DNA of 64,000 bases from Prinsepia uniflora (taxonomy: Eukaryota > Streptophyta > Magnoliopsida > Rosales > Rosaceae): positions 63,672,136 to 63,736,135 of the forward strand of contig CM064867.1 of the NCBI GenBank assembly GCA_032719365.1, written 5' to 3'. How positions within the stretch are numbered: the first letter of the stretch is position 1; every line of letters starts with the position of its first letter. Made by a program: the position numbers and the translations under genes. This document shows, in pieces, positions 32,619 through 44,731 of the stretch. The notes beneath the pieces were generated by a model that saw only the letters and a list, made by a program, of their open reading frames with translations, was not told the DNA's origin and made no database searches.

Positions 32619-32637
32619 GCGCGTGAAGCCCACGCGC
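32619..32637 (+). other. CGCG hairpin in LTR A1
   Basis: GCGCGTG, loop AAGCC, CACGCGC, just after TACTGTAGCTG. Further copies are at 36511-36529 (B), 52195-52213 (A3), 55543-55561 (C) and 62103-62121 (A4). Confidence 0.75.
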
Positions 32638-33537
32638 AGCCACTTCAGGCGGCGCGTGTGGGCGCATGGGGGAGAATTTGGGGATGTGTTGAACATGTGA
32701 AATCTTCTATTCAATGTAACGAACATTTTGGGACTAGTTTCGTGTCAATCGGACACCGTCTCGATATGTTTCGGGGCATCGGAAGGTTTAGGATCGACTT
32801 TAAAAATAGTTAGAAAATCGGGAAAATTATGAGGCTTTGGTAGGAGGTTAATTAAGTAGTTAGTAACCTTCTATTAAAATTTGGACAGGTTTGGGAGTCC
32901 CGGTGACGGTGATCGGCTCGAGGAGCCGTATGGCACGCAAATCGAGGCGGCAGCTCGGACGGTCTGTGAGTGGACCTTGTTTTCTAAATTGGTGCATGCA
33001 TAAATGTTTATTATATGTTTTATTACTTGTTTGATGATGCCATGGGTGCATTTTTATGTGGTTACGTATAAGCACATATTTCGAGGTTTCAGCCTTAAAC
33101 GGTGCTTATACGGGCATATGACGCTATTTACGACCTTCGGGTTTAAATCGTGGCCGCGACGGGTGCTATGTGCTCGGCGATCGACGTTAGGACGCTCGCC
33201 TCCGGATTGGGATGTGTTCCTTCCGGAGAGGTCACGATGCATGATTCGTGGTCGGGCAGCCTGGGGAGGCTCAACTTCGGAGTGCTGACGGTTCAGGATA
33301 ACGATCGGTGAGGAATGCACCATGATCTTGTGGTGGTCACGTCAGTTGATTCGTTCACGGCGACATACCAGGATTGAGGGCGGTACTGGATGGATGGTTG
33401 CACGCATCACTATGATCCGAGTCGTGACTGACCCTTAGATATCGGGCACGGTGCCCAATTGAGTCATATGTTCAAGCACGAGACCCAGATGTTTTACACT
33501 GATGATTTCGGGTCAGGGACCCTAGATGGATTTCCAA

Positions 33538-33720
33538 GTTCATGACGGTTTATGGGAACCGGCATGTACTTTGGAAAGGTCATTGTGGTTCATGACTGTT
33601 TATGGGAACCGGCATGAACCCTTGTCAGGTCATTATGGTACATGACGGTTTATGGGAACCGGCATGAACCCTGTTTAATGGATGTTATGGATCATGACGG
33701 TTCAGGGGAACGGGGCATGA
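33538..33720 (+). repeat. CATGACGGTTTATGGGAACC tandem repeat in LTR A1
   Basis: Four units spaced about 55-60 bp apart, each ending in CCGGCATGAACCC or a variant. Counterparts occur in A3 (about 53203-53390), A4 and solo LTR G (about 19195-19280). Confidence 0.75.
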
Positions 33721-34452
33721 ATGTTTATGTTATGTATATATATGTTCATCTACCTTCCTTTACTTCTATTATCTCCTTTGGGGAGGGTCGTTGGCTTGGG
33801 TGGACTCCGGAGTAGTCACGGAGCACCAACTGAGTGGAGTCACCCCCCAGTTGGGTTCCTTACTATCAGGAAGGCTATGATTACTATTACCTCGGGTAGG
33901 GTCAGTGGTCTACGGACATTGATCTTGACTTTGAGAAGAATCGGATTGAGACCTGGGTAGCACGCGCGTAGCTTTGGAAACCGTGACAGGAGTTGTTGTG
34001 TGAATTATATGCATATATGATATGATGTATGATGTGCGTTTACACAGGTTTTGGGCAGTGGCCCGTATGGTTAGTTTCTTATGATTTGGGCTGAGTCCCT
34101 TATGGATTTGGGTAGTGGCCCGTGTACTTGATTTCATTATGGTTTTCTGGATAAATGGTTTTCGAATGCATGCATGCTTTTTAGTGAAGGGTACAAATGT
34201 CTTCCTTATGAAATGTTTTATAAACTCTTGTTTTGTCCACTCACAACTTTTAATGTTTTGACAGCCCTTCAGGTTGACATCGGATGTGGACTGTAGCAGA
34301 GATCGAGATATCACCTACCTCCTCCGGATCCTGGCGTACTCTGATAGCCCGGGAGGGCAAGGGACGAAAATATCCCTTGTTTGACACTTCGTGTCAGACG
34401 GGAGTAGGGTCATCCCGCACTAATCCCGGGGGGATTGGGATGGGTCCTGTCA

Positions 34453-35183
34453 GCGTGGTATCAGAGCATGGTTGCTCATGTTACTCTGAATTCCATAGCG
34501 TACTTTGCGCATTACTCCGTACGCAGGTCGAGGATGTGATATCTCAATGGGCTACAGTTCGTGATCAACCTGATAGTTAGCAGGATTGTATCATGATATG
34601 TCTTGGGTCGGCATTTGATGTCGGGGTTCCCATAGTTCTATCGAGGATGACAGTGTGGAGCCCTATGGAAGGATGAACGTATTTGTACGTTAGCATTTTG
34701 ATCGTGTGACGGTTAGTTGGGATCATCTTTCACGATGTCGTTGGATCGGTTCCGACGACTGGTTGGGGGTTGTGACTATCCGATAATCGGATTTGGTTGA
34801 GTTAGATGGATTTACTGCAGTTGGCAGTTAGCAGCTGGATTCGGGGAATCCTAGTTGGATTGACGGTAGGATTAGATTGACGTCTTTACGATGTCGGACT
34901 GCGGGGTCGGTCAGATTGTCGATTTTATTACTTTTCGCAGTTGGGTTCAGAGTGACCCTAGGCGTGATCGAGGAATCCCAAGGTAGGATGTGTATGGTTC
35001 GGAAATGTGAGTTGACGAGTGGTTTGACTTGGACGACTATTCAGATTTGGATTCGTTAGTCGGCCTAGTCATGTTAGCTTGTGTTGGGACTGCACTTCGC
35101 AGTCAGGGTTGTACTTATCGGTTAGACCGAGTTGGTTGTCGTGCTACTCAGTTGTGGTTTGGTGCAACTAAGGTCGTGGGCGA
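34453..35183 (+). mobile_element. Family-A internal region 1, left part
   Basis: It begins with the iMet-type primer site. No coding frame is supported. It is interrupted at 35183 by element B and resumes at 44732. The last five bases, GGCGA, are the duplicated target. Confidence 0.85.
35179..35183 (+). repeat. Target-site duplication of element B, left copy
   Basis: GGCGA, repeated at 44727-44731. The uninterrupted site occurs once in each sister copy at 48194-48198 and 58084-58088. Confidence 0.95.
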
Positions 35184-38107
35184 TGTAACGACCCGTCACG
35201 AATATCGGGATTTAATAATATTTAATTGTGATTTACTAATCTGGGATTCGTTGGACGATTTCGGACGAATTGTGCAAAATGACCATTTTGCCCCTGGGCG
35301 TGGGCAAAACGTTGACTTTTAATTCGGATGGTCAAATGGACTTTGACCGATGACCGTGACGTAGTTCGAGACGTCACGAGTTCATAGACAGGTGGCACGT
35401 TCGATTCCGACGTTCGTGGTGAAAGTTATGATGTACGGAAGTCCAGGGGCATTTTCGTAATTTGGACGATATAAGGGTGAATGTTGACTTTTCGACCGGG
35501 ATGTCCGATGGCCGAGGGCCAAGGACCGTTACGTAGGTATCGTCGATACGAATTCAATGACAGGCGGCACGCATCAATTGGAGTCCGTATGACCGAGTTA
35601 CGGGTCAGGATGCGTGAGGGGCATTTTGGTAATTTTCTGCACAAGGGCAGAATTGTAATTTTCTTCACGGGACACTGTTCCATTGAACTGGCCGTGTAAG
35701 TGGTTGCTTTGTGCGATCGATCCCTTGATTGTTTATCAATTAAATGGCTGGATTGGGACGGTTTGGGGTGGAATTGCACATGGGGATTGAGTTGGCATCA
35801 ATTGCACAACATGGACACTGGTTTTTCTATTGTTTTCGGGTCAGTGCAGGGGACATTGCGCAGTGGCCGGTGTGGCACTTTTGGATGCTTTTAATGGCTG
35901 TTTTGGATTGTTAGAATGGAGAGTGAGTCGAGAGGTTGACTCTGAGATTGGGAACGAAAGGAATAGAGTGGAAATGGTGGAGGTTTGTCCTGAAACCCGA
36001 AACTGTGTTTAACAAATTCAAAAATCCAATTCGAGGTTCTGGGCCAGCCCAGGGCAATTTGATGACTCATTTAGCTCTCTGGGATCATTTCCAGTCGATC
36101 CAGATCATTTGGGGCAAGCTTGGGAGCTCCTAGGGCCGTGACGGACATGGTGGACGGCCGGAAAACTCGAGCTTGAGTTGTGACGATTGAGGTATTGTCG
36201 AGTTCAATTAATCATGCTAATTAGTTCGTATTAGTCCTTATTAACTTCCTGTGAAGTTAATTTGATGTTGGTTAAGGATTGGAGGAGATTTGGTGATCGA
36301 CCCGTTTTGGGTGATCACGGGTTGTTGACTTGATTAGGGAATGGTTGATGCTAATCATGGACACAGAACCGAAATTGGTGGATTGATGATTGTTGTAGGA
36401 TCAAGAACGGATTGAATTGATATCGAATTGAGGGTGATTGAACCGGATCCTATCGCGGGTAATCAGACCCGTTTACCAGTCATTCGGGTGAGGAAGGAGC
36501 ACTGTAGCAGGCGCGTGGCTTTCACGCGCAGCCACTCACGGCGGCGCGTGACGGCGCGTGAGTGCGAATCCCGAGGTATGATCAACATGACTTTTGTCCT
36601 ATACAATGTAACGAACATTTTGGGATTGGTTTCGTGTCGATCGGACACCGTCTCGATATTGTTCGGGATGTCCGAAGGTTTTAAATCGAGTTTAAAAATA
36701 CTTAAATATTCGGGAAAATTACGGGACTTGAATAGGATGTTAATGATGAGGTTAGTGATCCTCTAAATTGATTTGAACAGGATTGGGAGTCCCGGTGATA
36801 GTGATGTGGCCCGGGAAGGCCTATGGCACGCGTATCGAGGCGCTCGGTTAAACGGTCTGTGAGTGGACATTGGTTTTATAAATTCGATGCATGCATAACT
36901 GTTTTATGATTGTTATGGTTATGATTAAATGATTTACTTTGGATATCGGTGAATTTAAATGATTTCACGCATTTCGAGGCGATTTACGTATTTGCACGTA
37001 AATCGAGGTTTTCTGGATTTACACCGATTTCCATAAATGTGGTTGGATATGATTTCATGAAACAGTTACGGATTTGATAAATGGAATCGGGCCAGGGGCC
37101 CAGTTAATTAATGAATCGGGCCAGGGGCCCAGTTAACTTATGAAATCGGGCCAGGGGCCCAGTTGACTTCTACATGTGTTTGCGGGTCGGGGACCCTAAA
37201 ACGGAATTGAATAAATGTTTTCTGGTTTACATTTTATATATATTCACATGCTAAAAACAATAGTGGTTTTGATGATATGGAAAATCTGGTTATGGCATGT
37301 TTCACGGTATTTGGGCTTGAGACCCGTCTGATGAAACTTAATGATTGGTTTGGATTCTATCTATGTATATATATGCTTGCATGTGGATATCAATAAAATG
37401 TATTTGGTACTGCACTGTATAGATCCATTCATATGATACTGTCTCCTCCGGATGAGGTACCCCGGAGAGGTCACGGACGTCTAGAACGTCCAGCGTCTAT
37501 GACGCTAAGCATCGGGGATGCTGTACCCGAACGGGGTTCGGGGATTTAACTCGGAAAATTGAGACCCGAGTGGCACGCGTAGCCTTGTGATTGTGACCTT
37601 ATTGACGTCAGGGACGTCAGACATCAAGGATGTCGGATTGGAGTGTATAGTGCAGTGGCTAAAATAATGGTTATGGTTTATATTATATGCCTTATGGTTC
37701 ATATTACTGGATTTATGAAATAACTCTTGGATTTACTTTTGGAAATTGAAACTATGCTTTGGTTTCCGGGCTAAGGCCCTAATGGTTAATTCTAAATAAA
37801 TATGGGATTATTGGTTTTGGTGCATGCATATGATTTTACTGAGGGGCATAAATGTCTTATAAATGTTTTAAACAGACTTGTTTATTTTCGTCCACTCACA
37901 GCTTTTGTTTTCAATGCCCTTCAGGTTGATTCCGGATACGACTGCAGCAGAGACTTGAGCATCGCACACTTCCTCCATCGATCCTTACGCACTCTGGAAG
38001 CCCGTTTGGGCAATGGCAATCGGTTATCCCTTGTCTGGCGCCTCTTGTCAGACGGGAGCACGTCACATTCCATGGTAATCCCGGGGGGATTGGGATGGGT
38101 CGTGTCA
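35184..38107 (+). mobile_element. 5' LTR of element B
   Basis: 2924 bp, starting TGTAACGACCCGTCACG and ending GGGATGGGTCGTGTCA. It contains GACGTCACGAG, the CGCG hairpin (36511-36529), donor-like GTGAGTGG at 36859, three GGGCC-AGG-GGCCC repeats (about 37086-37165), five mini-hairpins (37475-37634) and an acceptor-like CCCTTCAG ending at 37924. It lacks the 26-bp palindrome. Confidence 0.95.
37475..37634 (+). repeat. Five mini-hairpins in LTR B
   Basis: GGACGT-CTAGA-ACGTCC (37475-37491), AGCGTC-TAT-GACGCT (37492-37506), AGCATC-GGG-GATGCT (37508-37522), GACGTC-AGG-GACGTC (37604-37618), GACATC-AAG-GATGTC (37620-37634). All stems are perfect. The first three are almost back to back. Confidence 0.8.
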
Positions 38108-41100
38108 AGTGGTATCAGAGCAGGTTTTGCTCTTTTGTGCGCGAAGGTCGAGGGTGTGATGTCTCTTTGGGCTGCTGTTCCGTTGTCAGCCTGATAGATA
38201 GTTTTGGGTTTGTATGGTGAATTGGGTGTGTTTGGCCCGATACGCCGTGCATTGTTGCGATTCAACCCAAGTGGTGTTGTATACGATTAACTGGTAATGT
38301 GGGACCGTCGGTTCGATCATGTGATGATGGATTGTTGTGCCACTGGGCACAGCTAGGTTCAGGGAACCCCATTTGATTGGAAATGCGAAACTCAGTTGAG
38401 TATTGGTCTAAGTTTTGGACCCTAGTAGTGTTGGCTAGTGTATGGGGGTTGGTGCATCGGAGTTAGCCGATGACCTTCGTGGTGGAACCCACGATGGAAC
38501 CCACGTTGAGTTGATGATTGGATTGGATTGGACGTCTATACGATGTCAGGACCGCGGGGTCGGTCAGGTTGTGGATTTTACTGCAGAAGGCAGTTGGGTT
38601 CGGTGGAACCCTAGGGTGTGATTTTGGAACCCTAACTTGTAATTGATGGGCTGGAAAAGTGAACTTTGAATGAGAACTTGTGCTGCGACGAGCGGCTGAG
38701 GTCGTGGATGACCATGTGGATGACTCTAGTGAGTCTAGTCAGGATTATGGGTTTCGATCCACGGATGTGGTTGTGAGATAAAATATGGAATCCCGTGTTG
38801 GATCGAATATTAGTGTGAGGTGTGGTTACGGATCTTGACAACGATGACTGTTGGTCGACAGTTGTGTCGAGATGACTGGCTATCGATAGTATTTAGTGTG
38901 GCTTTCACACTTGGGGATCAGGGGATGTTCAGGGAACGTCCATTATCCTGATGTGCCAGTGGTCAAATTGGAGGTACCCATAGTCCTGGGGTACGAGTGG
39001 TGTTACGGGATCGTCGTTCGGAATGAACGGAGATCCAGGGTAACAACTTTGCACACAGTGTGCTAGCGGGGGTGTTCGCGTGCTAGTGTGGATGTTCGTG
39101 TGCTATGTATGGATGTTGGTATGGTGATACCTATATGCCAATACTAGTATGGATGCCAGTGTGCTGATACTAGTGTTGAGGATGGTGCGTTGGTGCTGGT
39201 ACTAGCGCTGGTGCAGGTGACAGTAATTGTGATGACGATGAGCCACCAGTTGGGGTGTGACTCTGTCATGATGAACAGATGATTGGTATCTGCGACTCAG
39301 TGGTGGTTGAGTCTTGGACTGGATGGGATCCAGTGGAGGTTGTGTCGTGTTGGGATAAGTCCTAACAGATATATGATGACAAGTGATGAATGGATCAAAA
39401 AGTATGATTGAAAATTTGGGGAATCTTGGGATGCTGTTTCCTATGTCAGGTGTATTGGTGGATTTGGGGAGTTGTTGTCAACTCCGAGATTGGTATGATG
39501 GTATAATTCTTATATCCCCAGAGAGTACAAGGAAATTATTGAAATTGGAAAAGTCGGGGAAACCATTCGTGGTATTGATGTGGGATTTTGTGATTGCGAA
39601 TCACTTGGAACCTGAGGATTTAACCTGTTTAGGTTGTGATGTGAGACGAAGGCAGTATAGTATGCACATCCAGGCAGAGTTGAGGACATTTCCGTTCGGA
39701 ATCGGGGTCCGAGTAATGAATTGATTTTGGACACGTGGTGGTCCAAGTGAGGTATGGACGTGGGCAGTCCAGTGGTTGGACTTGACATCTCATTGGGAGC
39801 ATGTCTGTTTCCAACATGGTTGGAACTCCCGTTTCGGGGAGAGTTGTGATTGGGAGACGAGAGGAGTGCTCGTTTCCGCATCAGTGATTGGTATTCCGAA
39901 GTCATTAGGGTTGACTTCATATTTCCTGTCGTGGCAGATGATGATTGTTGCTACCAGTACGTTGAGTGTGTATTGGTTGGTGAACCCATGTTTGGCTTGG
40001 GGTCATTGGACACAAGAAGTTGTGTATGATTTTGGATTTGGTGGTGGTATGCGTGGTCATCTTTCCACCAAGGGAAATTTGGCGAAGGATTCAATTGAGG
40101 GTGTAAGACCCTACGATCAGCTTTCGGATGGATTGTTAGCTATGTGAGCATGTGTGGATCCTAGGTGGATCTGATTTGCGATGTTGTCGACTTTGGTCGA
40201 TGTGACGATCTAGGATCGTGATATTACTTGTCGGGTGACGTAGCGATGGATATGGATTGTGATCTTGATGATCCGGATGGGTGGAGAGTTTATCACTCTT
40301 ACCTTGGTATGTGAGTCGTAAACGACGGAACCGAACTTCGTTTCGAAGTGGAGTCCATATGGTTTGTTACTCAGGTGAGTAGGGTTTCCGATGTGGTCGG
40401 ATTTTGTCAACCTTTGACGTGTGGATATTGGGATTGGCTTCCCTATGAAGTCAATCGAGTGTTTCGGACAGGCAACCGATAGGTTCGGTTTTGTTACGTC
40501 TTGGTGGACGTAAACGAGATTTTGGGTTTTGGAATCGAATTTCTGGGTGACGATTCAGGATTCGATTGCGAAGCTCGAAAATGGATTACTGGATTTGGGT
40601 GCGGAATGGTTATTCCAATGCTAGCTTACGGAATAATGATTTCGGATTCGGATTTGGAAATGGATTAAAAATGTGATGTTTGGGTTTGGATTCGGAATTT
40701 CTTACGAAATTGCGGATTCGGATTCGGAATTGGAACTAGATGACGGGTGGAGTTCGTTTTGTCTCATGTTGGTTTGGGCAAATGTACTCCATTACTAGAA
40801 CGTGTTTGGCTATGACCTGGGTGGCTATAGTCAGATTGATGGATTGAGGTACGTACAGGGTACGTTGTACGAGGATTGATACTGGTTAGGCTGAGTGGTG
40901 CCTAATGGCGGTACGTGGGATGTACCAGTGGTGTGTAACTAATGTGTTGGTAATCGGCTTGGTTCTGATATCATTTGTTTGGCTGTAGTGTGGACTGGAC
41001 ATTGGATACTGTGCGCCGAGCAGAGTGATTTTGTCAGGGTTCAGTGATTGTATGAGCAGGTGCTCTTGGCCACGGTTGGCTAGTGGAACCCCGGTATTGA

Positions 41101-41801
41101 TATGTGTGTTCACTGCTGGGCTGGTATTCAATGTGTTCCAGTTACACCACTTGATGGAGTAAGTTGACGGTATACATACACTCAGGGTGAGTGAATTGGT
41201 GGTCAGAGTAACCACGAGTAGCCTTGTGTGACTTGATCACACCGTGATTTCCCAGCGTCTCGGTTCGCTGAGGGAGTCGGCGATTATGGACATTGAGATT
41301 TATTTATGTCGCAGGAATGGGCTTGCCCTGCGAATTGAGATCATGTGGTTGATCTTACGCTACATCGAGAGTGATGTAGTGCGTGGCGTTGTCACCGACT
41401 GGCGGATGGTTGTGGCTTTATCAGGGTGGTAAAGTTTTGTGATGACAGTTTGACTGGTGGTGTCAGCGTGGACTGACAAATGATATTTGGTGACTCCCAA
41501 CGGGAGCAAATGTAAGGATTTATTGGCAATGGAAGGGAACCGTCTAGCTGAAGGAGTCAGCTAAATGGTTATGAGATTTTATCGCGAATCAGGTGATTAT
41601 GTCCACTCGAGGTGGTCGAGTGTTGTTGATTGTGACGTATGACTGTGATGGGATGTCTGGGTGCAGACGAGACTGGTGTTGTTCCAGTGAGTGGGTGTAC
41701 AGGTGTACACATGACACGAGGTCGAATTGTTTTTCCACAAGGCGGTTGTGGAATGAGGAGATTGGTAATTTCGAGGACGAAATTCTTTAAGGAGGGAAGG
41801 T
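38108..41801 (+). mobile_element. Internal region of element B, non-coding
   Basis: It begins with the primer site at 38110-38121 and ends with AAGGAGGGAAGG. The longest open frames (about 110-135 aa) match nothing I recognise and lie on both strands. The last frame before the purine tract ends G-N-F-E-D-E-I-L-stop, like the end of Ty3/gypsy integrase. GGATTCGG-rich stretches near 40550-40730 are related to family-A internal sequence near 46020-46290. Confidence 0.8.
41789..41800 (+). other. Polypurine tract of element B
   Basis: AAGGAGGGAAGG, one base before the 3' LTR. Confidence 0.85.
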
Positions 41802-44726
41802 TGTAACGACCCGTCACGAATATCGGAATTTAATAATATTTAATTGTGATTTACTAATCTGGGATTAGTTGGACGATTTCGGACGAATTGTGCAAAATGA
41901 CCATTTTGCCCCTGGGCGTGGGCAAAACGTTGACTTTTAATTCGGATGGTCAAATGGACTTTGACCGATGACCGTGACGTAGTTCGAGACGTCACGAGTT
42001 CATAGACAGGTGGCACGTTCGATTCCGACGTTCGTGGTGAAAGTTATGATGTACGGAAGTCCAGGGGCATTTTCGTAATTTGGACGATATAAGGGTGAAT
42101 GTTGACTTTTCGACCGGGATGTCCGATGGCCGAGGGCCAAGGACCGTTACGTAGGTATCGTCGATACGAATTCAATGACAGGCGGCACGCATCAATTGGA
42201 GTCCGTATGACCGAGTTACGGGTCAGGATGCGTGAGGGGCATTTTGGTAATTTTCTGCACAAGGGCAGAATTGTAATTTTCTTCACGGGACACTGTTCCA
42301 TTGAACTGGCCGTGTAAGTGGATGCTTTGTGCGATCGATCCCTTGATTGTTTATCAATTAAATGGCTGGATTGGGACGGTTTGGGGTGGAATTGCACATG
42401 GGGATTGAGTTGGCATCAATTGCACAACATGGACACTGGTTTTTCTATTGTTTTCGGGTCAGTGCAGGGGACATTGCGCAGTGGCCGGTGTGGCACTTTT
42501 GGATGCTTTTAATGGCTGTTTTGGATTGTTAGAATGGAGAGTGAGTCGAGAGGTTGACTCTGAGATTGGGAACGAAAGGAATAGAGTGGAAATGGTGGAG
42601 GTTTGTCCTGAAACCCGAAACTGTGTTTAACAAATTCAAAAATCCAATTCGAGGTTCTGGGCTAGCCCAGGGCAATTTGATGACTCATTTAGCTCTCTGG
42701 GATCATTTCCAGTCGATCCAGATCATTTGGGGCAAGCTTGGGAGCTCCTAGGGCCGTGAACGGACATGGTGGACGGCCGGAAAACTCGAGCTTGAGTTGT
42801 GACGATTGAGGTATTGTCGAGTTCAATTAATCATGCTAATTAGTTCGTATTAGTCCTTATTAACTTCCTGTGAAGTTAATTTGATGTTGGTTAAGGATTG
42901 GAGGAGATTTGGTGATCGACCCGTTTTGGGTGATCACGGGTTGTTGACTTGATTAGGGAATGGTTGATGCTAATCATGGACACAGAACCGAAATTGGTGG
43001 ATTGATGATTGTTGTAGGATCAAGAACGGATTGAATTGATATCGAATTGAGGGTGATTGAACCGGATCCTATCGCGGGTAATCAGACCCGTTTACCAGTC
43101 ATTCGGGTGAGGAAGGAGCACTGTAGCAGGCGCGTGGCTTTCACGCGCAGCCACTCACGGCGGCGCGTGACGGCGCGTGAGTGCGAATCCCGAGGTATGA
43201 TCAACATGACTTTTGTCCTATACAATGTAACGAACATTTTGGGATTGGTTTCGTGTCGATCGGACACCGTCTCGATATTGTTCGGGATGTCCGAAGGTTT
43301 TAAATCGAGTTTAAAAATACTTAAATATTCGGGAAAATTACGGGACTTGAATAGGATGTTAATGATGAGGTTAGTGATCCTCTAAATTGATTTGAACAGG
43401 ATTGGGAGTCCCGGTGATAGTGATGTGGCCCGGGAAGGCCTATGGCACGCGTATCGAGGCGCTCGGTTAAACGGTCTGTGAGTGGACATTGGTTTTATAA
43501 ATTCGATGCATGCATAACTGTTTTATGATTGTTATGGTTATGATTAAATGATTTACTTTGGATATCGGTGAATTTAAATGATTTCACGCATTTCGAGGCG
43601 ATTTACGTATTTGCACGTAAATCGAGGTTTTCTGGATTTACACCGATTTCCATAAATGTGGTTGGATATGATTTCATGAAACAGTTACGGATTTGATAAA
43701 TGGAATCGGGCCAGGGGCCCAGTTAATTAATGAATCGGGCCAGGGGCCCAGTTAACTTATGAAATCGGGCCAGGGGCCCAGTTGACTTCTACATGTGTTT
43801 GCGGGTCGGGGACCCTAAAACGGAATTGAATAAATGTTTTCTGGTTTACATTTTATATATATTCACATGCTAAAAACAATAGTGGTTTTGATGATATGGA
43901 AAATCTGGTTATGGCATGTTTCACGGTATTTGGGCTTGAGACCCGTCTGATGAAACTTAATGATTGGTTTGGATTCTATCTATGTATATATATGCTTGCA
44001 TGTGGATATCAATAAAATGTATTTGGTACTGCACTGTATAGATCCATTCATATGATACTGTCTCCTCCGGATGAGGTACCCCGGAGAGGTCACGGACGTC
44101 TAGAACGTCCAGCGTCTATGACGCTAAGCATCGGGGATGCTGTACCCGAACGGGGTTCGGGGATTTAACTCGGAAAATTGAGACCCGAGTGGCACGCGTA
44201 GCCTTGTGATTGTGACCTTATTGACGTCAGGGACGTCAGACATCAAGGATGTCGGATTGGAGTGTATAGTGCAGTGGCTAAAATAATGGTTATGGTTTAT
44301 ATTATATGCCTTATGGTTCATATTACTGGATTTATGAAATAACTCTTGGATTTACTTTTGGAAATTGAAACTATGCTTTGGTTTCCGGGCTAAGGCCCTA
44401 ATGGTTATTTCTAAATAAATATGGGATTATTGGTTTTGGTGCATGCATATGATTTTACTGAGGGGCATAAATGTCTTATAAATGTTTTAAACAGATTTGT
44501 TTATTTTCGTCCACTCACAGCTTTTGTTTTCAATGCCCTTCAGGTTGATTCCGGATACGACTGCAGCAGAGACTTGAGCATCGCACACTTCCTCCATCGA
44601 TCCTTACGCACTCTGGAAGCCCGTTTGGGCAATGGCAATCGGTTATCCCTTGTCTGGCGCCTCTTGTCAGACGGGAGCACGTCACATTCCATGGTAATCC
44701 CGGGGGGATTGGGATGGGTCGTGTCA
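41802..44726 (+). mobile_element. 3' LTR of element B
   Basis: 2925 bp, nearly identical to the 5' LTR. I count about six substitutions and one single-base insertion (in the GCCGTGAACGG stretch near 42757). Confidence 0.95.
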
Positions 44727-44731
44727 GGCGA
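44727..44731 (+). repeat. Target-site duplication of element B, right copy
   Basis: GGCGA, after which the family-A internal sequence continues (CCTGGTAGACGAC). Confidence 0.95.

Larger units (their letters stand above)
31029..34452 (+). mobile_element. LTR A1 (first LTR of the family-A tandem array)
   Basis: 3.4 kb, from TGTAACGACCCGTCC to GATGGGTCCTGTCA, followed by the primer site TGGTATCAGAGC at 34456-34467. It has the 26-bp palindrome (31546-31571), the TGACA/TGTCA island (about 32290-32600), the CGCG hairpin (32619-32637), a mini-hairpin CGGCTC-GAG-GAGCCG (32914-32928), a donor-like GTGAGT at 32966 and an acceptor-like CCCTTCAG ending at 34272. Compared with A3 and A4 it lacks a block of about 85 bp after 33112. 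Confidence 0.9.
35184..44726 (+). mobile_element. Element B, young full-length non-autonomous LTR retrotransposon
   Basis: LTR (35184-38107), primer site (38110-38121), internal region of about 3.7 kb, polypurine tract (41789-41800) and LTR (41802-44726), flanked by GGCGA. The two LTRs differ at only about seven positions over 2.9 kb by eye, so the insertion is recent. No gag, protease, reverse transcriptase or integrase is encoded; mobilisation would need proteins from another element. Confidence 0.95.

Noticed and set aside
39383..40147. Overlapping 110-135-aa frames in the element B internal region as gag or pol remnants
   Set aside because: I could not find a zinc knuckle, protease D-S/T-G, reverse transcriptase Y-x-D-D or integrase motif in any frame; only the NFEDEI tail near 41780 is suggestive.
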